Positions 25,503-35,096 of a stretch of DNA of 64,000 nucleotides are shown here, piece after piece. The translations under genes were made by a program, and so were the position numbers. This DNA is from JACMNW01 sp031406155. GTDB taxonomy: Bacteria; Pseudomonadota; Alphaproteobacteria; Rhodobacterales; Rhodobacteraceae. The stretch is from NCBI GenBank assembly GCA_031406155.1, contig JANOGW010000058.1, positions 7,559 through 71,558 on the forward strand, written 5' to 3'. Positions within the stretch are counted from its first letter, which is position 1. Every line of letters starts with the position of its first letter. The notes below the pieces were generated by a model that was not told where the DNA came from, ran no database searches, and saw only the letters and a list, made by a program, of their open reading frames with translations.

Positions 25503-26990
25503 ATGAAAATACTGATTGGCCCCATCGCGTTGCTTTGCCTGCTGGCCCCCGGCCTGGGCCTTGCCACGCCGGTCTGGAAAGATGCCACCAGAACGCAGGC
25601 GCTGATCGAGGCGGTGGTGGCGAATGCCACGGATGCCGGACAAACCGTCGGGCAACTGGCAGGAATATTGCAGCTGAAGGAAAGCGCCCCCGAGGCACCC
25701 TTGGCCCCGCATATCCCGATTGACCAAGGCGTGCCGGGCAAGCTGATATCGGCCGACCTGCAACTGGCAATGACGCAGCTGTCGATCCACATCGGCACAA
25801 ATAACCAGATCAGGGTCCTTCGCGCGCAGGGTGACCGGCGTGATGTGCTGATCCTCGAGGGCGGTTTTTCCAGTTTGCAAGATGTTGCGATCGCTGCCGA
25901 GACGCAGGGACTTGATGGCATTCGACTGGTGGATGGCATCGTGCATCTCAGCCGGCCACTGGTGGTCTGGCTTGGCGCGGGGTTAAAGCTTGAACCCGAC
26001 GACCTGCTGCAAATGGACGCCTCAAGCGGCGCGTTCCTGCTTGGATTTGGCCAGATCGAAATGATCGGGGCGACGGTACGCGCGGTCAACACGCAAAGCC
26101 CGCCGGAAACCTACCGTCCGTTTATGTTAGTGACGGGTCAGGGCACCTTGTTTGCCAAGGGCAACCGGTTTGACGGCCTTGGCATGGTGGCGGCTGATCC
26201 GTTCAGTGGGGTGATGGTTTCGGAACGCGGGCTGTTCGCGCCGGCCATTCCGCCAACCCTTGTCGAAAACACGTTCGAGGATCTGGGTGTTGTCGGCATG
26301 ACAGGCGTCACCGACGGGGTGATCCATGGCAATCTGGTCAAGGCCGGGCGCGGCGGCGGGATTGCCTTGTCGGCGGTTCAGGGCATGCGCATTACCGGCA
26401 ACACGGTCACCGGCACCAAGGGCGGGGCCGGTGTGAAAGTGACCAATGGCACCGATGTGGCGCTGACTGGCAATTTGGTGTCGGCGGGCGCGCGCAACGG
26501 AATATCGGTGGGCGGCAACAGCAAAGGCATCGAAATCAGCGGCAACGCGGTTCTGACCAACGCGGAAACCGGCATCGCCATGCAACGGGCAACCTGCGTG
26601 CTGGTCGCCGACAATTCCATTGCCCGCAACGGTGCCTCGGGTCTGCGCCTGAATGAAAGCGGCGTGTCGCGGGTGCAAGGCAACGCGCTGGTCCTGAACA
26701 CGAATTCCGGTCTGCAAGTGGGTGCGCAACGCAAAGGCGGACGCATCGAAGTGACCGACAACCTGCTTGCGGGCAATCGCGTCGGCCTGACGGGTGTCGC
26801 GATCGGCGAGGTGGAGCTGGATCAAAACAACCTGACCGCGCAGATGCCGCGCCTGTTTGACGGCGAATTTTCGCAATATCTGGCGGCCTACCTGAAGCAG
26901 GTTCAGCAGCAGTCGGGCGAAAGCTACCTCATCTCGGGCGCCAGTGGCACCGGAACCGATACATATCTCACTGCCTGCAACAAGGGTTAA
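25503..26990 (+). CDS. algG: AlgG-like periplasmic beta-helix protein lacking the epimerase motif
   Basis: A 495-residue protein with a signal peptide (MKILIGPIALLCLLAPGLGL, cleavage near ALA) and a right-handed beta-helix of AlgG type (ENTFEDLGVVGMTGVTDGVI, NGISVGGNSKGIEISGNAV, NGASGLRLNESG), similar in length to Pseudomonas AlgG (543). AlgG epimerises mannuronate to guluronate and shields the polymer from AlgL. The catalytic DPHD segment expected after the first repeats is replaced: residues 287-294 read IALSAVQG. The Arg in the next repeat also appears lost (KVTN). It may retain a scaffold role without epimerising. Assignment is by fold, position and motif reading. Confidence 0.82.
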   Translation: MKILIGPIALLCLLAPGLGLATPVWKDATRTQALIEAVVANATDAGQTVGQLAGILQLKESAPEAPLAPHIPIDQGVPGKLISADLQLAMTQLSIHIGTNNQIRVLRAQGDRRDVLILEGGFSSLQDVAIAAETQGLDGIRLVDGIVHLSRPLVVWLGAGLKLEPDDLLQMDASSGAFLLGFGQIEMIGATVRAVNTQSPPETYRPFMLVTGQGTLFAKGNRFDGLGMVAADPFSGVMVSERGLFAPAIPPTLVENTFEDLGVVGMTGVTDGVIHGNLVKAGRGGGIALSAVQGMRITGNTVTGTKGGAGVKVTNGTDVALTGNLVSAGARNGISVGGNSKGIEISGNAVLTNAETGIAMQRATCVLVADNSIARNGASGLRLNESGVSRVQGNALVLNTNSGLQVGAQRKGGRIEVTDNLLAGNRVGLTGVAIGEVELDQNNLTAQMPRLFDGEFSQYLAAYLKQVQQQSGESYLISGASGTGTDTYLTACNKG

Positions 26991-26994
26991 GCCG

Positions 26995-28440
26995 ATGGTC
27001 TTTTCGTCCGAAACATTCCTCTTCCTGTTCCTGCCGCTGTTCATGGTGATCTATTACCTGACACCGACAAAGGGCAAATCCTTGGTGATCCTGTTCGCGT
27101 CTTACCTGTTTTATGGCTGGTGGCGGTTCGACTTTCTGCTGCTGCTGTTCCTGACCACGCTTTGGACTTTTGGCATCGGCCTTTTGATCCGCAACAACAT
27201 CGGCACGCAGCGTGCGCAGCTGTGGTGCACCATTGGTGTGATCGGCTGCCTTGGTGTTCTGGGCGTGTTCAAGTACCTGAATTTCTTCATCGACTCGATT
27301 GCGGAACTGGTCGGCACCGATGCCGCTGGCCTTGGCGTGCACTGGCGGCTGATCCTGCCAATTGGCGTGTCGTTCTACGTGTTCCATTCGATCAGCTATC
27401 TGGTCGATGTCACCCGCCGCGATGCGGATGCGACGCTGAACTTCTTTGATTTCGCGGCGTTTATCGCACTGTTCCCGCAATTGGTGGCCGGCCCCATCCT
27501 GCGCTTCAAGGATCTGGCGGACCAATTCAAGCACCGCACCCATTCGTTGCAAATGTTCGCTGATGGCACGGCGTTGTTCATCATCGGTCTGGGCAAGAAG
27601 GTTATCCTTGCCGACAGCGTGGCACCGATTGCCGATCTGGCCTTTGCCACGCCCGACCCGTCGCTGGCACTCGCGTGGATCGGGTCGATCGCCTACATGA
27701 TGCAGTTGTACTTCGATTTTTCGGGCTACAGCGACATGGCCATGGGACTTGGCCTGATGATGGGCTTCCACTTCCGCGCCAATTTCAACATGCCCTACAT
27801 CAGCCGCTCGATCACCGAATTCTGGCGGCGCTGGCACATCAGTCTGTCGGTCTGGCTGCGCGACTACCTCTATATCCCGCTGGGCGGCAACCGCATCTCG
27901 GAACGCCGGACCTATATCAACCTGACGCTGGTGATGGTTCTGGGCGGGTTGTGGCATGGGGCAAACGGCACCTTCCTGGCCTGGGGTATCTGGCATGGTG
28001 TCTGGCTGGCACTGGAACGGCGCACCGGCTGGGCCAACCGCACCAGCATGGTTGGCCTTGTCCAGACCCTGCTGATCGTCCTGATCGGCTGGGTTGCCTT
28101 CCGCGCCGCCGACATGACCCAAGCGATGGATGTCTACGCCGGCATGATCGGCCTGCACGGCTTTGCCATCCCGCTGGAGGTTGCCCTGCAGATCAGCAGC
28201 GAAAGCCTGATGTTGCTGGTCTTGGCCATGGTCGTCGCCGCCACCGAACCGCAGCTGAACGCTATCGCGCGCCAGATGTATTTCACCCCTTCCGATCCGC
28301 AGGTGGGCGGCACTGGAACTGGCACCCTGACCGCTGCCACGTCGCTGTTGCCGACCATGCTGCTGGGTGTGATCGGCGTTCTGAGCATCATGAAACTGGC
28401 CGAGGCCAGCTTCTCCCCCTTCCTGTACTTCCAATTCTAG
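26995..28440 (+). CDS. algI: Alginate-type O-acetyltransferase, MBOAT family
   Basis: The 481-residue multipass membrane protein carries MBOAT signatures: MVFSSETFLFLFLPLFMVIY at the start, FPQLVAGPILRF, QLYFDFSGYSDMAMGLG, NMPYISRSITEFWRRWHISL and GGLWHGANGTF. The His of that last motif is His321, essentially the position of the essential His322 in Pseudomonas AlgI. It moves acetyl groups from a cytosolic donor to the periplasm for AlgJ/AlgX. It starts 4 bp after the algG stop and is followed by algJ within 14 bp. Confidence 0.94.
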   Translation: MVFSSETFLFLFLPLFMVIYYLTPTKGKSLVILFASYLFYGWWRFDFLLLLFLTTLWTFGIGLLIRNNIGTQRAQLWCTIGVIGCLGVLGVFKYLNFFIDSIAELVGTDAAGLGVHWRLILPIGVSFYVFHSISYLVDVTRRDADATLNFFDFAAFIALFPQLVAGPILRFKDLADQFKHRTHSLQMFADGTALFIIGLGKKVILADSVAPIADLAFATPDPSLALAWIGSIAYMMQLYFDFSGYSDMAMGLGLMMGFHFRANFNMPYISRSITEFWRRWHISLSVWLRDYLYIPLGGNRISERRTYINLTLVMVLGGLWHGANGTFLAWGIWHGVWLALERRTGWANRTSMVGLVQTLLIVLIGWVAFRAADMTQAMDVYAGMIGLHGFAIPLEVALQISSESLMLLVLAMVVAATEPQLNAIARQMYFTPSDPQVGGTGTGTLTAATSLLPTMLLGVIGVLSIMKLAEASFSPFLYFQF

Positions 28441-28453
28441 GAGCGTGCCCGCA

Positions 28454-29542
28454 ATGCAAAAACTATACCGCATGTCCCGCTACGTTCTGCCGGTGGTGTT
28501 CTTTGGCTACGCGCCGTTCGCGAACCTCGCGTATTTCGAGGAACCGGGCGGCAAGCTTGCGCCGTTTGATATGGGCGTTCTGAAAGGCACGCTGACGGCC
28601 AGCTTCGATCACGCCTACAAAACCGCCATGCCGCACCGGGATGCGTCGATCGGCCTGATCGGCGCGGCGCGCTACGTGCTGTCCGGCGAAGGGCGCAAGG
28701 GCGTTATTGCGGGCAACGACGGCTGGCTTTTCACCGCCGAAGAGGCCCGCCCGGTGATCAGCGACCTTACCCCCAGCTTGAAACAAATCTCCATAATCCG
28801 CGATCAACTCTCCGCTGCCGGGTCAACCTTGGTGCTGGTCCCAGTACCCGCCAAAGTCGATGTCGCCGCTGCCAAAGCCAGCATGCCCGAACTTTCCGGC
28901 AAAATGGAAAACCTCTACGCCACCTTTATTGACGGCCTGCGCAGCCAGAACATCGACGTCGTCGATACCCGGTCATCCCTGCTGGCAATGGCCGAAACCA
29001 CCCCCGCCTTCTTCGCCACCGATACACACTGGACGCTGGAAGGCGCCTCTGCGGTCGCCCAAACGGTCGCCGCCTCTGGCCTTCTTGCGGCGGGCACCAC
29101 CGAAATGGCGGTTGAATCGCTGCCCGGCAAAACCATCACCGGTGATCTGGTATCCTATGTCACCACCGATGGCATGGCGCCCTTCGTGGGCCTCGCTCAG
29201 GAACACCTGTCGCCTTATACCGCAAATCCGCCGGTGACCGCCGATCTTGGCGATATCTTCGGTGCACAAGCGGTTGATGTCGTCCTGATCGGTACGTCCT
29301 ACAGCGCCAACCCGGACTGGAGCTTTGCCGAAGCCCTGAAGCTGTCGCTGAAATCCGATGTGCTGAATGCCGCGGCCCAAGGCCTTGGCCCGGTTCAGCC
29401 GATGACCGACTACCTTGCATCCGACGCGTTTCGCGATTCCCCGCCAAAGGTGGTGCTGTGGGAATTCCCGCTGCGGTACCTGACCGACGCCAACCTTTGG
29501 TCTGATCCCGTCGAACCGGTGGAGTTGGCAAGTGCAGATTAA
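28454..29542 (+). CDS. algJ: Alginate-type O-acetyltransferase AlgJ
   Basis: A 362-residue protein of the AlgX/AlgJ SGNH-like family: an N-terminal hydrophobic anchor (about residues 7-25), then a catalytic domain. Catalytic residues are visible: Asp190 and His192 in TDTHWT and Ser282 in IGTSYSAN. The motif GNDGWLF near residue 90 is also typical of the family. It passes acetyl groups to periplasmic polymer with AlgI and AlgX. AGGAG lies 10 bases before the ATG at 28454; a GTG at 28445 is too close to that site. Its end overlaps the next gene by 11 bases. Confidence 0.9.
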   Translation: MQKLYRMSRYVLPVVFFGYAPFANLAYFEEPGGKLAPFDMGVLKGTLTASFDHAYKTAMPHRDASIGLIGAARYVLSGEGRKGVIAGNDGWLFTAEEARPVISDLTPSLKQISIIRDQLSAAGSTLVLVPVPAKVDVAAAKASMPELSGKMENLYATFIDGLRSQNIDVVDTRSSLLAMAETTPAFFATDTHWTLEGASAVAQTVAASGLLAAGTTEMAVESLPGKTITGDLVSYVTTDGMAPFVGLAQEHLSPYTANPPVTADLGDIFGAQAVDVVLIGTSYSANPDWSFAEALKLSLKSDVLNAAAQGLGPVQPMTDYLASDAFRDSPPKVVLWEFPLRYLTDANLWSDPVEPVELASAD

Positions 29543-30278
29543 CCGGCACTCCCTCGGGTTTCTTGTCGTGGCGATGGCAATCGCGCTGGGGCCAATGGCT
29601 CTGCCGGTGCCTGCGCTTGCGCAAAGCAACGGCATTTCGCGCACCAACCAGTTGCCGACCGAACATCTGCGCAATCTGCGGCGCAAAATGACGGCGGGCC
29701 GGGAACTTTCCACCCGCGATCTGCGCGCATTGGCAGATGCCGCCGACGGGCTGGCCGCGTTCAAATACGGCAAATGGCTGGAAGAACAGGGCAAGCCGCA
29801 GCTGTTGCCCGATGCCGCGCATTACTTCGCGATTGCGTCCTACACTGACCGCGATTTTGCGGTGCGCCGGCTGGTGGCGCTTTTGAAATTGCCTGATCTT
29901 GAACTGTCCGCGTCCCGGCAAAAGGAGGCGCTGGACGCGTTGACCCGTCAGGCGCAGACCGGCAATGCCGATGCCGCGGTTGCCCTGAGTGACTTGTATG
30001 CTGCGGGCAAGCCGTTTGGCAAAGACCCCGAGGCGGTGCGCCACTGGCTGAACGTTGCTGCCACTGACGGGCGCGGGGATGCTGCGATCAAGCTGGCACT
30101 GGCCTACATGTTGCCAACCGACGGCATGGCCGCCGATCCGGTCAAGGCGCGCGCGGCGCTGGATCTGGCGGCGACACAACCCGATCCTGGCACCAAAGCC
30201 ATGGCACAGACCCTGTTGGCACGACTGGGCGACCAGCCAGCCCCCCTGCTGAATGTCAGCGAAGGAGTTTCCGAATGA
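29532..30278 (+). CDS. Small periplasmic Sel1-repeat protein (AlgK-like position)
   Basis: A 248-residue protein with a signal peptide (MQINRHSLGFLVVAMAIALG, cleavage after ALA-Q near residue 31) and Sel1-type helical repeats from about residue 65 (AALAV.LSDLYAAGKPFGKD, AAIKLALAYMLPTDG, with alanine-rich A/B helices). Pseudomonas AlgK is a longer Sel1/TPR lipoprotein (about 475 residues) that links the synthase to the AlgE porin. This one has no lipobox. It may cover part of the AlgK function. GTG start preceded by GGAG, overlapping algJ; ATGA overlap with algX. Confidence 0.75.
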   Translation: MQINRHSLGFLVVAMAIALGPMALPVPALAQSNGISRTNQLPTEHLRNLRRKMTAGRELSTRDLRALADAADGLAAFKYGKWLEEQGKPQLLPDAAHYFAIASYTDRDFAVRRLVALLKLPDLELSASRQKEALDALTRQAQTGNADAAVALSDLYAAGKPFGKDPEAVRHWLNVAATDGRGDAAIKLALAYMLPTDGMAADPVKARAALDLAATQPDPGTKAMAQTLLARLGDQPAPLLNVSEGVSE

Positions 30279-31612
30279 CCCATGCACCGATCCTTGCCCT
30301 TGGCTTAGCCATAGTTGCCGGTCTGGCACCGCTGAAGGCACTGGCAAATCCGGCATCCAGCTTTGAATGCTCGGCTTATGAGTTTTCATCTGTCCTGCCA
30401 TCGATCGAAGGCAAGGATGGCGTGTTCTTTCGCACCTTTGCCGATCTTCGCCTGCAACACCCGATGGATCAACGGACGGTCGCCCTGCTTGGGCAGCTGG
30501 CCAAGGTGCTAAAGGAAAACGGCACGACGCTGGTTTACGTGATCATCCCGGCAAAAAGTCAGGTGATGGTGGAACAACTGCCAGAGCGCGCCAAGGACTA
30601 CGGGTTTGACCCCGAAATGGCGCAGATGATCTATATCGATATTGTATCGCGTCTTGCTGGTGTCGGTATCGTTGCCCCCGACGTGATGGCAGCACTGCAA
30701 AGCGTGAAGGGCGATGAACACCCGTTCTTTGGCGCTGATTTCCACTGGACATCGCAAGGTGCGCGCGCAGCGGCCGAGGCGATTGCCGCTGCAATCAAGG
30801 TGCATCCGTCCTATGCCGATCTGACGCCGCAGACCTTTGAAAGCAAGCCGCAAGGCAAGCAGGTTGCGTTTTCAGGCATGCGCCGGTCGTTGCAATCGTT
30901 TTGCAAGGATGCCCTGCCGCCGACCGAAACCGTGGTCTACAAGACTTCACCGGTCGAAAACACTTCCGGCGACGCGGCAGCCTTGGATATCTTTGCCGAC
31001 TCGGATGCGGCCGTACCTGCGGTGCTGATCGGCACCTCGTTTTCGGATTCCGCCATCAACAATTTCGCGGGGTTCCTGACGGAAAGCACCGGCCTTGATG
31101 TCGTCAACTATGCCATCACCGGCGGCAACCAGTTTGGTGCCATGACATCCTATCTGACATCGGAAGAATTCAGGGATCAACGGCCGCGGTTCCTGATCTG
31201 GGAAAATCCGATCTACAACAATCTGGCGCAGTACGGGTCCGCGCCGCTGGAAGAACTGATCGCGGCGGCGGGCACCACCTGTACCGATGCCCTGCCCGTG
31301 ACCAAGGTCGATGATTACACTCTGTCCGCTTCGTTGGACGGGATCACGGTGCGCCCGGAAGACGCAATCTTTGCCAAATACGGTGCCGAAGGCGCGCGCG
31401 TCGCAAGTTTTGCGCTGCAAACAACCGACGGCATTACCCGGAAATCGAAGATCGACCGGTCTGAACGTCTGCGGGGTACTGGCAATTTCTATCTGGGGAT
31501 GAGCCCGTTTCGGCACCCCGGATTCACGCAAGTGTCGGTGCGGTTCGATCGCCCCATTACCGACGCCACCACACTCAGTTTCTGCACAGGCCCTAAAGGA
31601 GATGCCTCATGA
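30275..31612 (+). CDS. algX: Alginate-type O-acetyltransferase AlgX
   Basis: The 445-residue periplasmic product (signal peptide ending near ALA at residue 25) has an SGNH-like acetyltransferase domain and a C-terminal beta domain (from about 345) at the place of the carbohydrate-binding module of Pseudomonas AlgX (474 residues). The catalytic set is visible: Asp155 and His157 in GADFHWT and Ser255 in IGTSFSDS. A Cys pair (SFECSAYEF and SFCKDALPP) is also present, as in AlgX. It O-acetylates the polymer. It is joined by ATGA overlaps to the Sel1 gene before it and to algF after it. Confidence 0.9.
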   Translation: MTHAPILALGLAIVAGLAPLKALANPASSFECSAYEFSSVLPSIEGKDGVFFRTFADLRLQHPMDQRTVALLGQLAKVLKENGTTLVYVIIPAKSQVMVEQLPERAKDYGFDPEMAQMIYIDIVSRLAGVGIVAPDVMAALQSVKGDEHPFFGADFHWTSQGARAAAEAIAAAIKVHPSYADLTPQTFESKPQGKQVAFSGMRRSLQSFCKDALPPTETVVYKTSPVENTSGDAAALDIFADSDAAVPAVLIGTSFSDSAINNFAGFLTESTGLDVVNYAITGGNQFGAMTSYLTSEEFRDQRPRFLIWENPIYNNLAQYGSAPLEELIAAAGTTCTDALPVTKVDDYTLSASLDGITVRPEDAIFAKYGAEGARVASFALQTTDGITRKSKIDRSERLRGTGNFYLGMSPFRHPGFTQVSVRFDRPITDATTLSFCTGPKGDAS

Positions 31613-32247
31613 CTATGAATCACGGCTGGATCAAAGCCTTCACTCTGACCCTCGCTGTAACCGTGGCATTGCCCGCGTTGGCCCAGGACGGCGGGCTCTA
31701 TGAAGATGTGCCCGACCCGAACGCCAGTTTTGTGCGCGTGGTTGCCGCGAACCTGACCAATGCCGTCATTCAGAACACGTCGTTCACCGACATGTCCTCG
31801 GGCGTCTCTGGCTATGTGGTGGTCAATGAACCCGGTGAGGTTTCGATCACCGCAGGGGTGGATGAAACCACGGTCACGGTTGAGCCCGGCAAGTATTATT
31901 CTTTTGTCGTTGGCGCGGATGGCACCGGAACACTGGTCGCCGAAGACATCTCTAGCAGTCCTGCACAGGCGGTGGTGACGGTGTTCAACCTGTCGGACAA
32001 GCCGATGGTTGATCTGTTTGTGCCCGCCGCAAGTGCCGTGGCCGTCAAGGGCGTGGGCATCAACACTTCTGCGTCGGTTGCGCTGAAAGCGCCGTTGACG
32101 CTCGATTTCGAGGTGCGCGAAGGAGACGCGGCTTTGGCGTCCCTGCCCGCCGTCGATCTGCAACGCCGTGCCGGCGTGGCAATCGTGTTTCGCGGCAGCG
32201 CCGGGGCCTATGACGTCGTAATGGAACCCAGCACGCTGGCCAATTGA
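31609..32247 (+). CDS. algF: Alginate-type O-acetylation protein AlgF
   Basis: The 212-residue periplasmic protein (Pseudomonas AlgF 216) has a signal peptide ending ALAQ near residue 26, then GGLYEDVPDPNASFVRV, the typical AlgF opening, and a second beta domain (about 115-212). It takes part in polymer acetylation as a scaffold; no catalytic residues are known. The gene follows algX with an ATGA overlap. It is the last of the I-J-X-F acetylation set, which is complete here and retains all recognisable active-site residues. Confidence 0.88.
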   Translation: MTMNHGWIKAFTLTLAVTVALPALAQDGGLYEDVPDPNASFVRVVAANLTNAVIQNTSFTDMSSGVSGYVVVNEPGEVSITAGVDETTVTVEPGKYYSFVVGADGTGTLVAEDISSSPAQAVVTVFNLSDKPMVDLFVPAASAVAVKGVGINTSASVALKAPLTLDFEVREGDAALASLPAVDLQRRAGVAIVFRGSAGAYDVVMEPSTLAN

Positions 32248-32327
32248 GCCCTGTCCCGCTGGCCGCCAATCGGGTGCGCCAGCGGGAAACCGATCCGACC
32301 CGTGCCGATCCCAAGAAAGGCTATTCC

Positions 32328-35096
32328 ATGCAGATGCCCGCCCTTTTCGCCCCCGCCCGTACCCGACTGACCGCAGGGCTTTGCCTGCTGGGCGTCAGTC
32401 TTGTGGCTGGATCCATGGCCTCTGCCGAAACCGTAGCGCTGGTGTTTGAGCCGCCGGGGATTGCGCGCGAACCGATCTGTATTGCCGGTCTTGCAGACGA
32501 GCAACTGGAGGCGATGTGGTCGCAATGGCCGGGCGATCTGCTGCCTGACCGTTCCCCGGACCTGATCCGGCGCGATATGAAGCGCCTGATGGAACTGGAC
32601 GCGGTCAATTGGTTTGCCACCATCGAAAAAGTCTATGCGCAACTGCCATCGGTCGATAGCAACTTTGGCCCCGACAAGGCGATGCTGGAACGTGCGGCGT
32701 TGCTGATCGCCGCCGGCCGGTTGAAAGAGCTGACAAATCAGCGGCTGGTTGACCAGTTGATGACCTCTGAACAGGGCAGTTCGCCGCGGATGATGAACAC
32801 ATTGTCGGACTATCTGATGCAGGGTATCGGCATCAAGCAGGACAAGGAAAAAGGCATCGCCATGCTGGTTGCGGCTGGCTATGGCGGCAATGCGGATGCG
32901 CTGTTGAAGATTGTGGCGCTGGAACAGGCGGGCACCGAAGTGGCGGGTTGGGATGTGCCGCAAGATATTGCTGTGACGATGGCGTTTGGCGCTTTGGTAG
33001 GCAAGCTGGACCCCTTGATCTGCGACCGCGTCTCGCGCATCGCGCGTGAATACATGAATGGCACGATTGTGACCCGCGATGTCGCCATGGCCGAGACATG
33101 GTTCAAGTTTGCCGCCGATCTGGGCGACACCACCTCTGCCTGGAAAGTGGCGGAAATGCACATGCGGTCTGAGGATCTGGTAAAATCCAATGATGTCCTG
33201 ATCGAATATCTGACCAAGGCTGCCGATGGCGGATTGCCCTTTGCGCAGGTCACCCTTGGCCGTGCCTATGAACTGGGCGCATTGGTGCCACAGGATATCG
33301 CCCGGGCGCGCGCGCTTTATGCGAAGTCCGCGCAATACGGTGACCGGGCGGGCGTTGTGCGTAACGTATTGTTCTTGCAGGCCGAAGCCAAGGCAAACAA
33401 GGAAAAACTGCCGGCCTATCGCGCAGCACTGGCCGAACTTGCCAAACGCGACGACGCGCCGGGATGGGCGTTCATCGGTCTGGCCGAAGTGGTGCTGGAA
33501 CAAAAGGGCCGCTGGGCGGGCGAGAAAGAAGCGGTCGCACTGCTGGAAAAAGCCGCAGCACTGGGCGATGCCGATGCGGCAAAGCGGCTGACGCCGATCC
33601 GGTTCCGGCATGCCACGACGCCAGCGGCGTTCTACGAGATCATTGATGAGGTGATCGAAACCGTCCACCTGCAAGGCGAGATTGACCCGATGAACGGCCT
33701 GAAAAGCGCCTTCACCTGCCGGTCCCCCAACGCACCACAACGCGAAGAGGCGAATTACTGGCAGAACATCAGCGCCGCCACAGGCACGAAGACGGTGGAA
33801 TTTTCACCCGAGGAACTGCTGGGGCTGATCGCGCGGCCCGATGTTCAGGAACTGGCACGTCTGCAAACCCAGGCGCTGTATGGTCGCCCGACGGCCTTGG
33901 CGCAGTACATGGCCATTCTTGACCGCGTCGAGACATCGCCCGAACAAAAGGCTTTCTGGCAAGACTATGCCCAGCATTACGAAAAGGTTGCCCTGTCGCG
34001 GGGACGACTGGAGCGCAAGTTCGCTGAAATTGGCCAGAACATCGGGGATCCGGGCACCTATTTCCGCATCGCGCTTGCCGAAGGCGATATTGGCGCCGGC
34101 ATCGAACTGGCCGAGACCCTGCTGGAAACCGATCCGCAGACCTTTGGCCCCGAAGCAACGGCGGTACTTTTGCCGCTTGCCGCAACCGGCAATGGTGCCG
34201 CGATGATGCTGCTGCCGCAATCGGACCCCGCGCGTTTCCCCGACGTGCGGTCGGTCTACGAGGCTTATGCACAGGTGATCGAAGATCGTGGCGACTTTGA
34301 CGCCACCCTGTTGGCATTGCCGTTCCTGACCACGCCGCAAGAGGTCGAAGACTACAAGACCCGCGCCCGCACGCTGACCGATTGCAGCTTTGACCAGGTC
34401 ATGCAGATGGTGCGCACCATGGGCGACATCGGCGACGCCAAAACCTTTGCTCAATGGATGGATATTGCCGAATTCCTCAGCGAAAGCGACAGCTGGCGCA
34501 TGGTCAAGATGGGCGACACGCTGCGCCAGTTCGGTGACGCGCGTACGATCTCGGACCAGATCGAATTCTTCGAGGTCGGTTACAAGGCGGGCAGCATCAC
34601 CGCCATTCACCGGCTGCTTGAGACATTCTCGAAACCCGGCACGCCCAACTACAACCCCGGGAAAGCCGCCGACCTGTTTGTCGATCTGGTAGACCGCGTC
34701 GATGTGCTGGAGGTGCCGCATGTGCTGAAGCGGATCGCCATGGCGACGCCTGCCATCAACTCTGACGTCTATGCGCGCATCAATGTCGAAGAGCTTTACC
34801 TGATATCGGCCAATGCCAATTCAGCCGAGGCGATGCTTGAACTGGGCAAGTTGATCCGCATTCGGGCAACTTCCGCCGATGATCTGGCGCTAGCAACCGA
34901 TTGGATTGGCAAATCCGCCGATCTGGGCGATGTTGATGCAATGATGGCCTACGCAGATGCGTTGGCCTTCGGGATCGGCATCGAGGCATCGCGCGAAAAG
35001 GCGCTTGCCTCGCTGACCAAAGCGGCTGAAGCCGGAAATGCAGATGCCGCCGCGAAAGTGCGCGGGCTGACGCTGGAAACGAAGGTAACACAATGA
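32328..35096 (+). CDS. Large periplasmic Sel1-repeat protein, possible AlgK counterpart
   Basis: A 922-residue protein with a signal peptide (MQMPALFAPARTRLTAGLCL, cleavage near ASA at residue 35) and many Sel1/TPR-like helical repeats (for example IKQDKEKGIAMLVAAGYGGN, AEYMNGTIVTRDVAMAETWF-like and FAQVTLGRAYELGALVPQD, near the end ASREKALASLTKAAEAGNADAA). It is about twice the length of AlgK. It lacks a lipobox, but its helical solenoid and position suggest an AlgK-like scaffold for the synthase-export complex. No beta-barrel porin AlgE is encoded nearby. AAAGG precedes the ATG; its end overlaps algL by 4 bases (ATGA). Confidence 0.8.
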   Translation: MQMPALFAPARTRLTAGLCLLGVSLVAGSMASAETVALVFEPPGIAREPICIAGLADEQLEAMWSQWPGDLLPDRSPDLIRRDMKRLMELDAVNWFATIEKVYAQLPSVDSNFGPDKAMLERAALLIAAGRLKELTNQRLVDQLMTSEQGSSPRMMNTLSDYLMQGIGIKQDKEKGIAMLVAAGYGGNADALLKIVALEQAGTEVAGWDVPQDIAVTMAFGALVGKLDPLICDRVSRIAREYMNGTIVTRDVAMAETWFKFAADLGDTTSAWKVAEMHMRSEDLVKSNDVLIEYLTKAADGGLPFAQVTLGRAYELGALVPQDIARARALYAKSAQYGDRAGVVRNVLFLQAEAKANKEKLPAYRAALAELAKRDDAPGWAFIGLAEVVLEQKGRWAGEKEAVALLEKAAALGDADAAKRLTPIRFRHATTPAAFYEIIDEVIETVHLQGEIDPMNGLKSAFTCRSPNAPQREEANYWQNISAATGTKTVEFSPEELLGLIARPDVQELARLQTQALYGRPTALAQYMAILDRVETSPEQKAFWQDYAQHYEKVALSRGRLERKFAEIGQNIGDPGTYFRIALAEGDIGAGIELAETLLETDPQTFGPEATAVLLPLAATGNGAAMMLLPQSDPARFPDVRSVYEAYAQVIEDRGDFDATLLALPFLTTPQEVEDYKTRARTLTDCSFDQVMQMVRTMGDIGDAKTFAQWMDIAEFLSESDSWRMVKMGDTLRQFGDARTISDQIEFFEVGYKAGSITAIHRLLETFSKPGTPNYNPGKAADLFVDLVDRVDVLEVPHVLKRIAMATPAINSDVYARINVEELYLISANANSAEAMLELGKLIRIRATSADDLALATDWIGKSADLGDVDAMMAYADALAFGIGIEASREKALASLTKAAEAGNADAAAKVRGLTLETKVTQ

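Noticed and set aside
26968..28473. A 501-codon open frame on the minus strand opposite algI
   Set aside because: It is a shadow of algI: unnatural Gln/His/Asp-rich composition, no domain features and no ribosome site, while the plus-strand frame has all MBOAT motifs.
32328..35096. Possibility that the 922-residue protein is the missing AlgE porin
   Set aside because: Its sequence is alpha-helical Sel1-like throughout, without the alternating beta pattern or C-terminal aromatic residue of outer membrane barrels.
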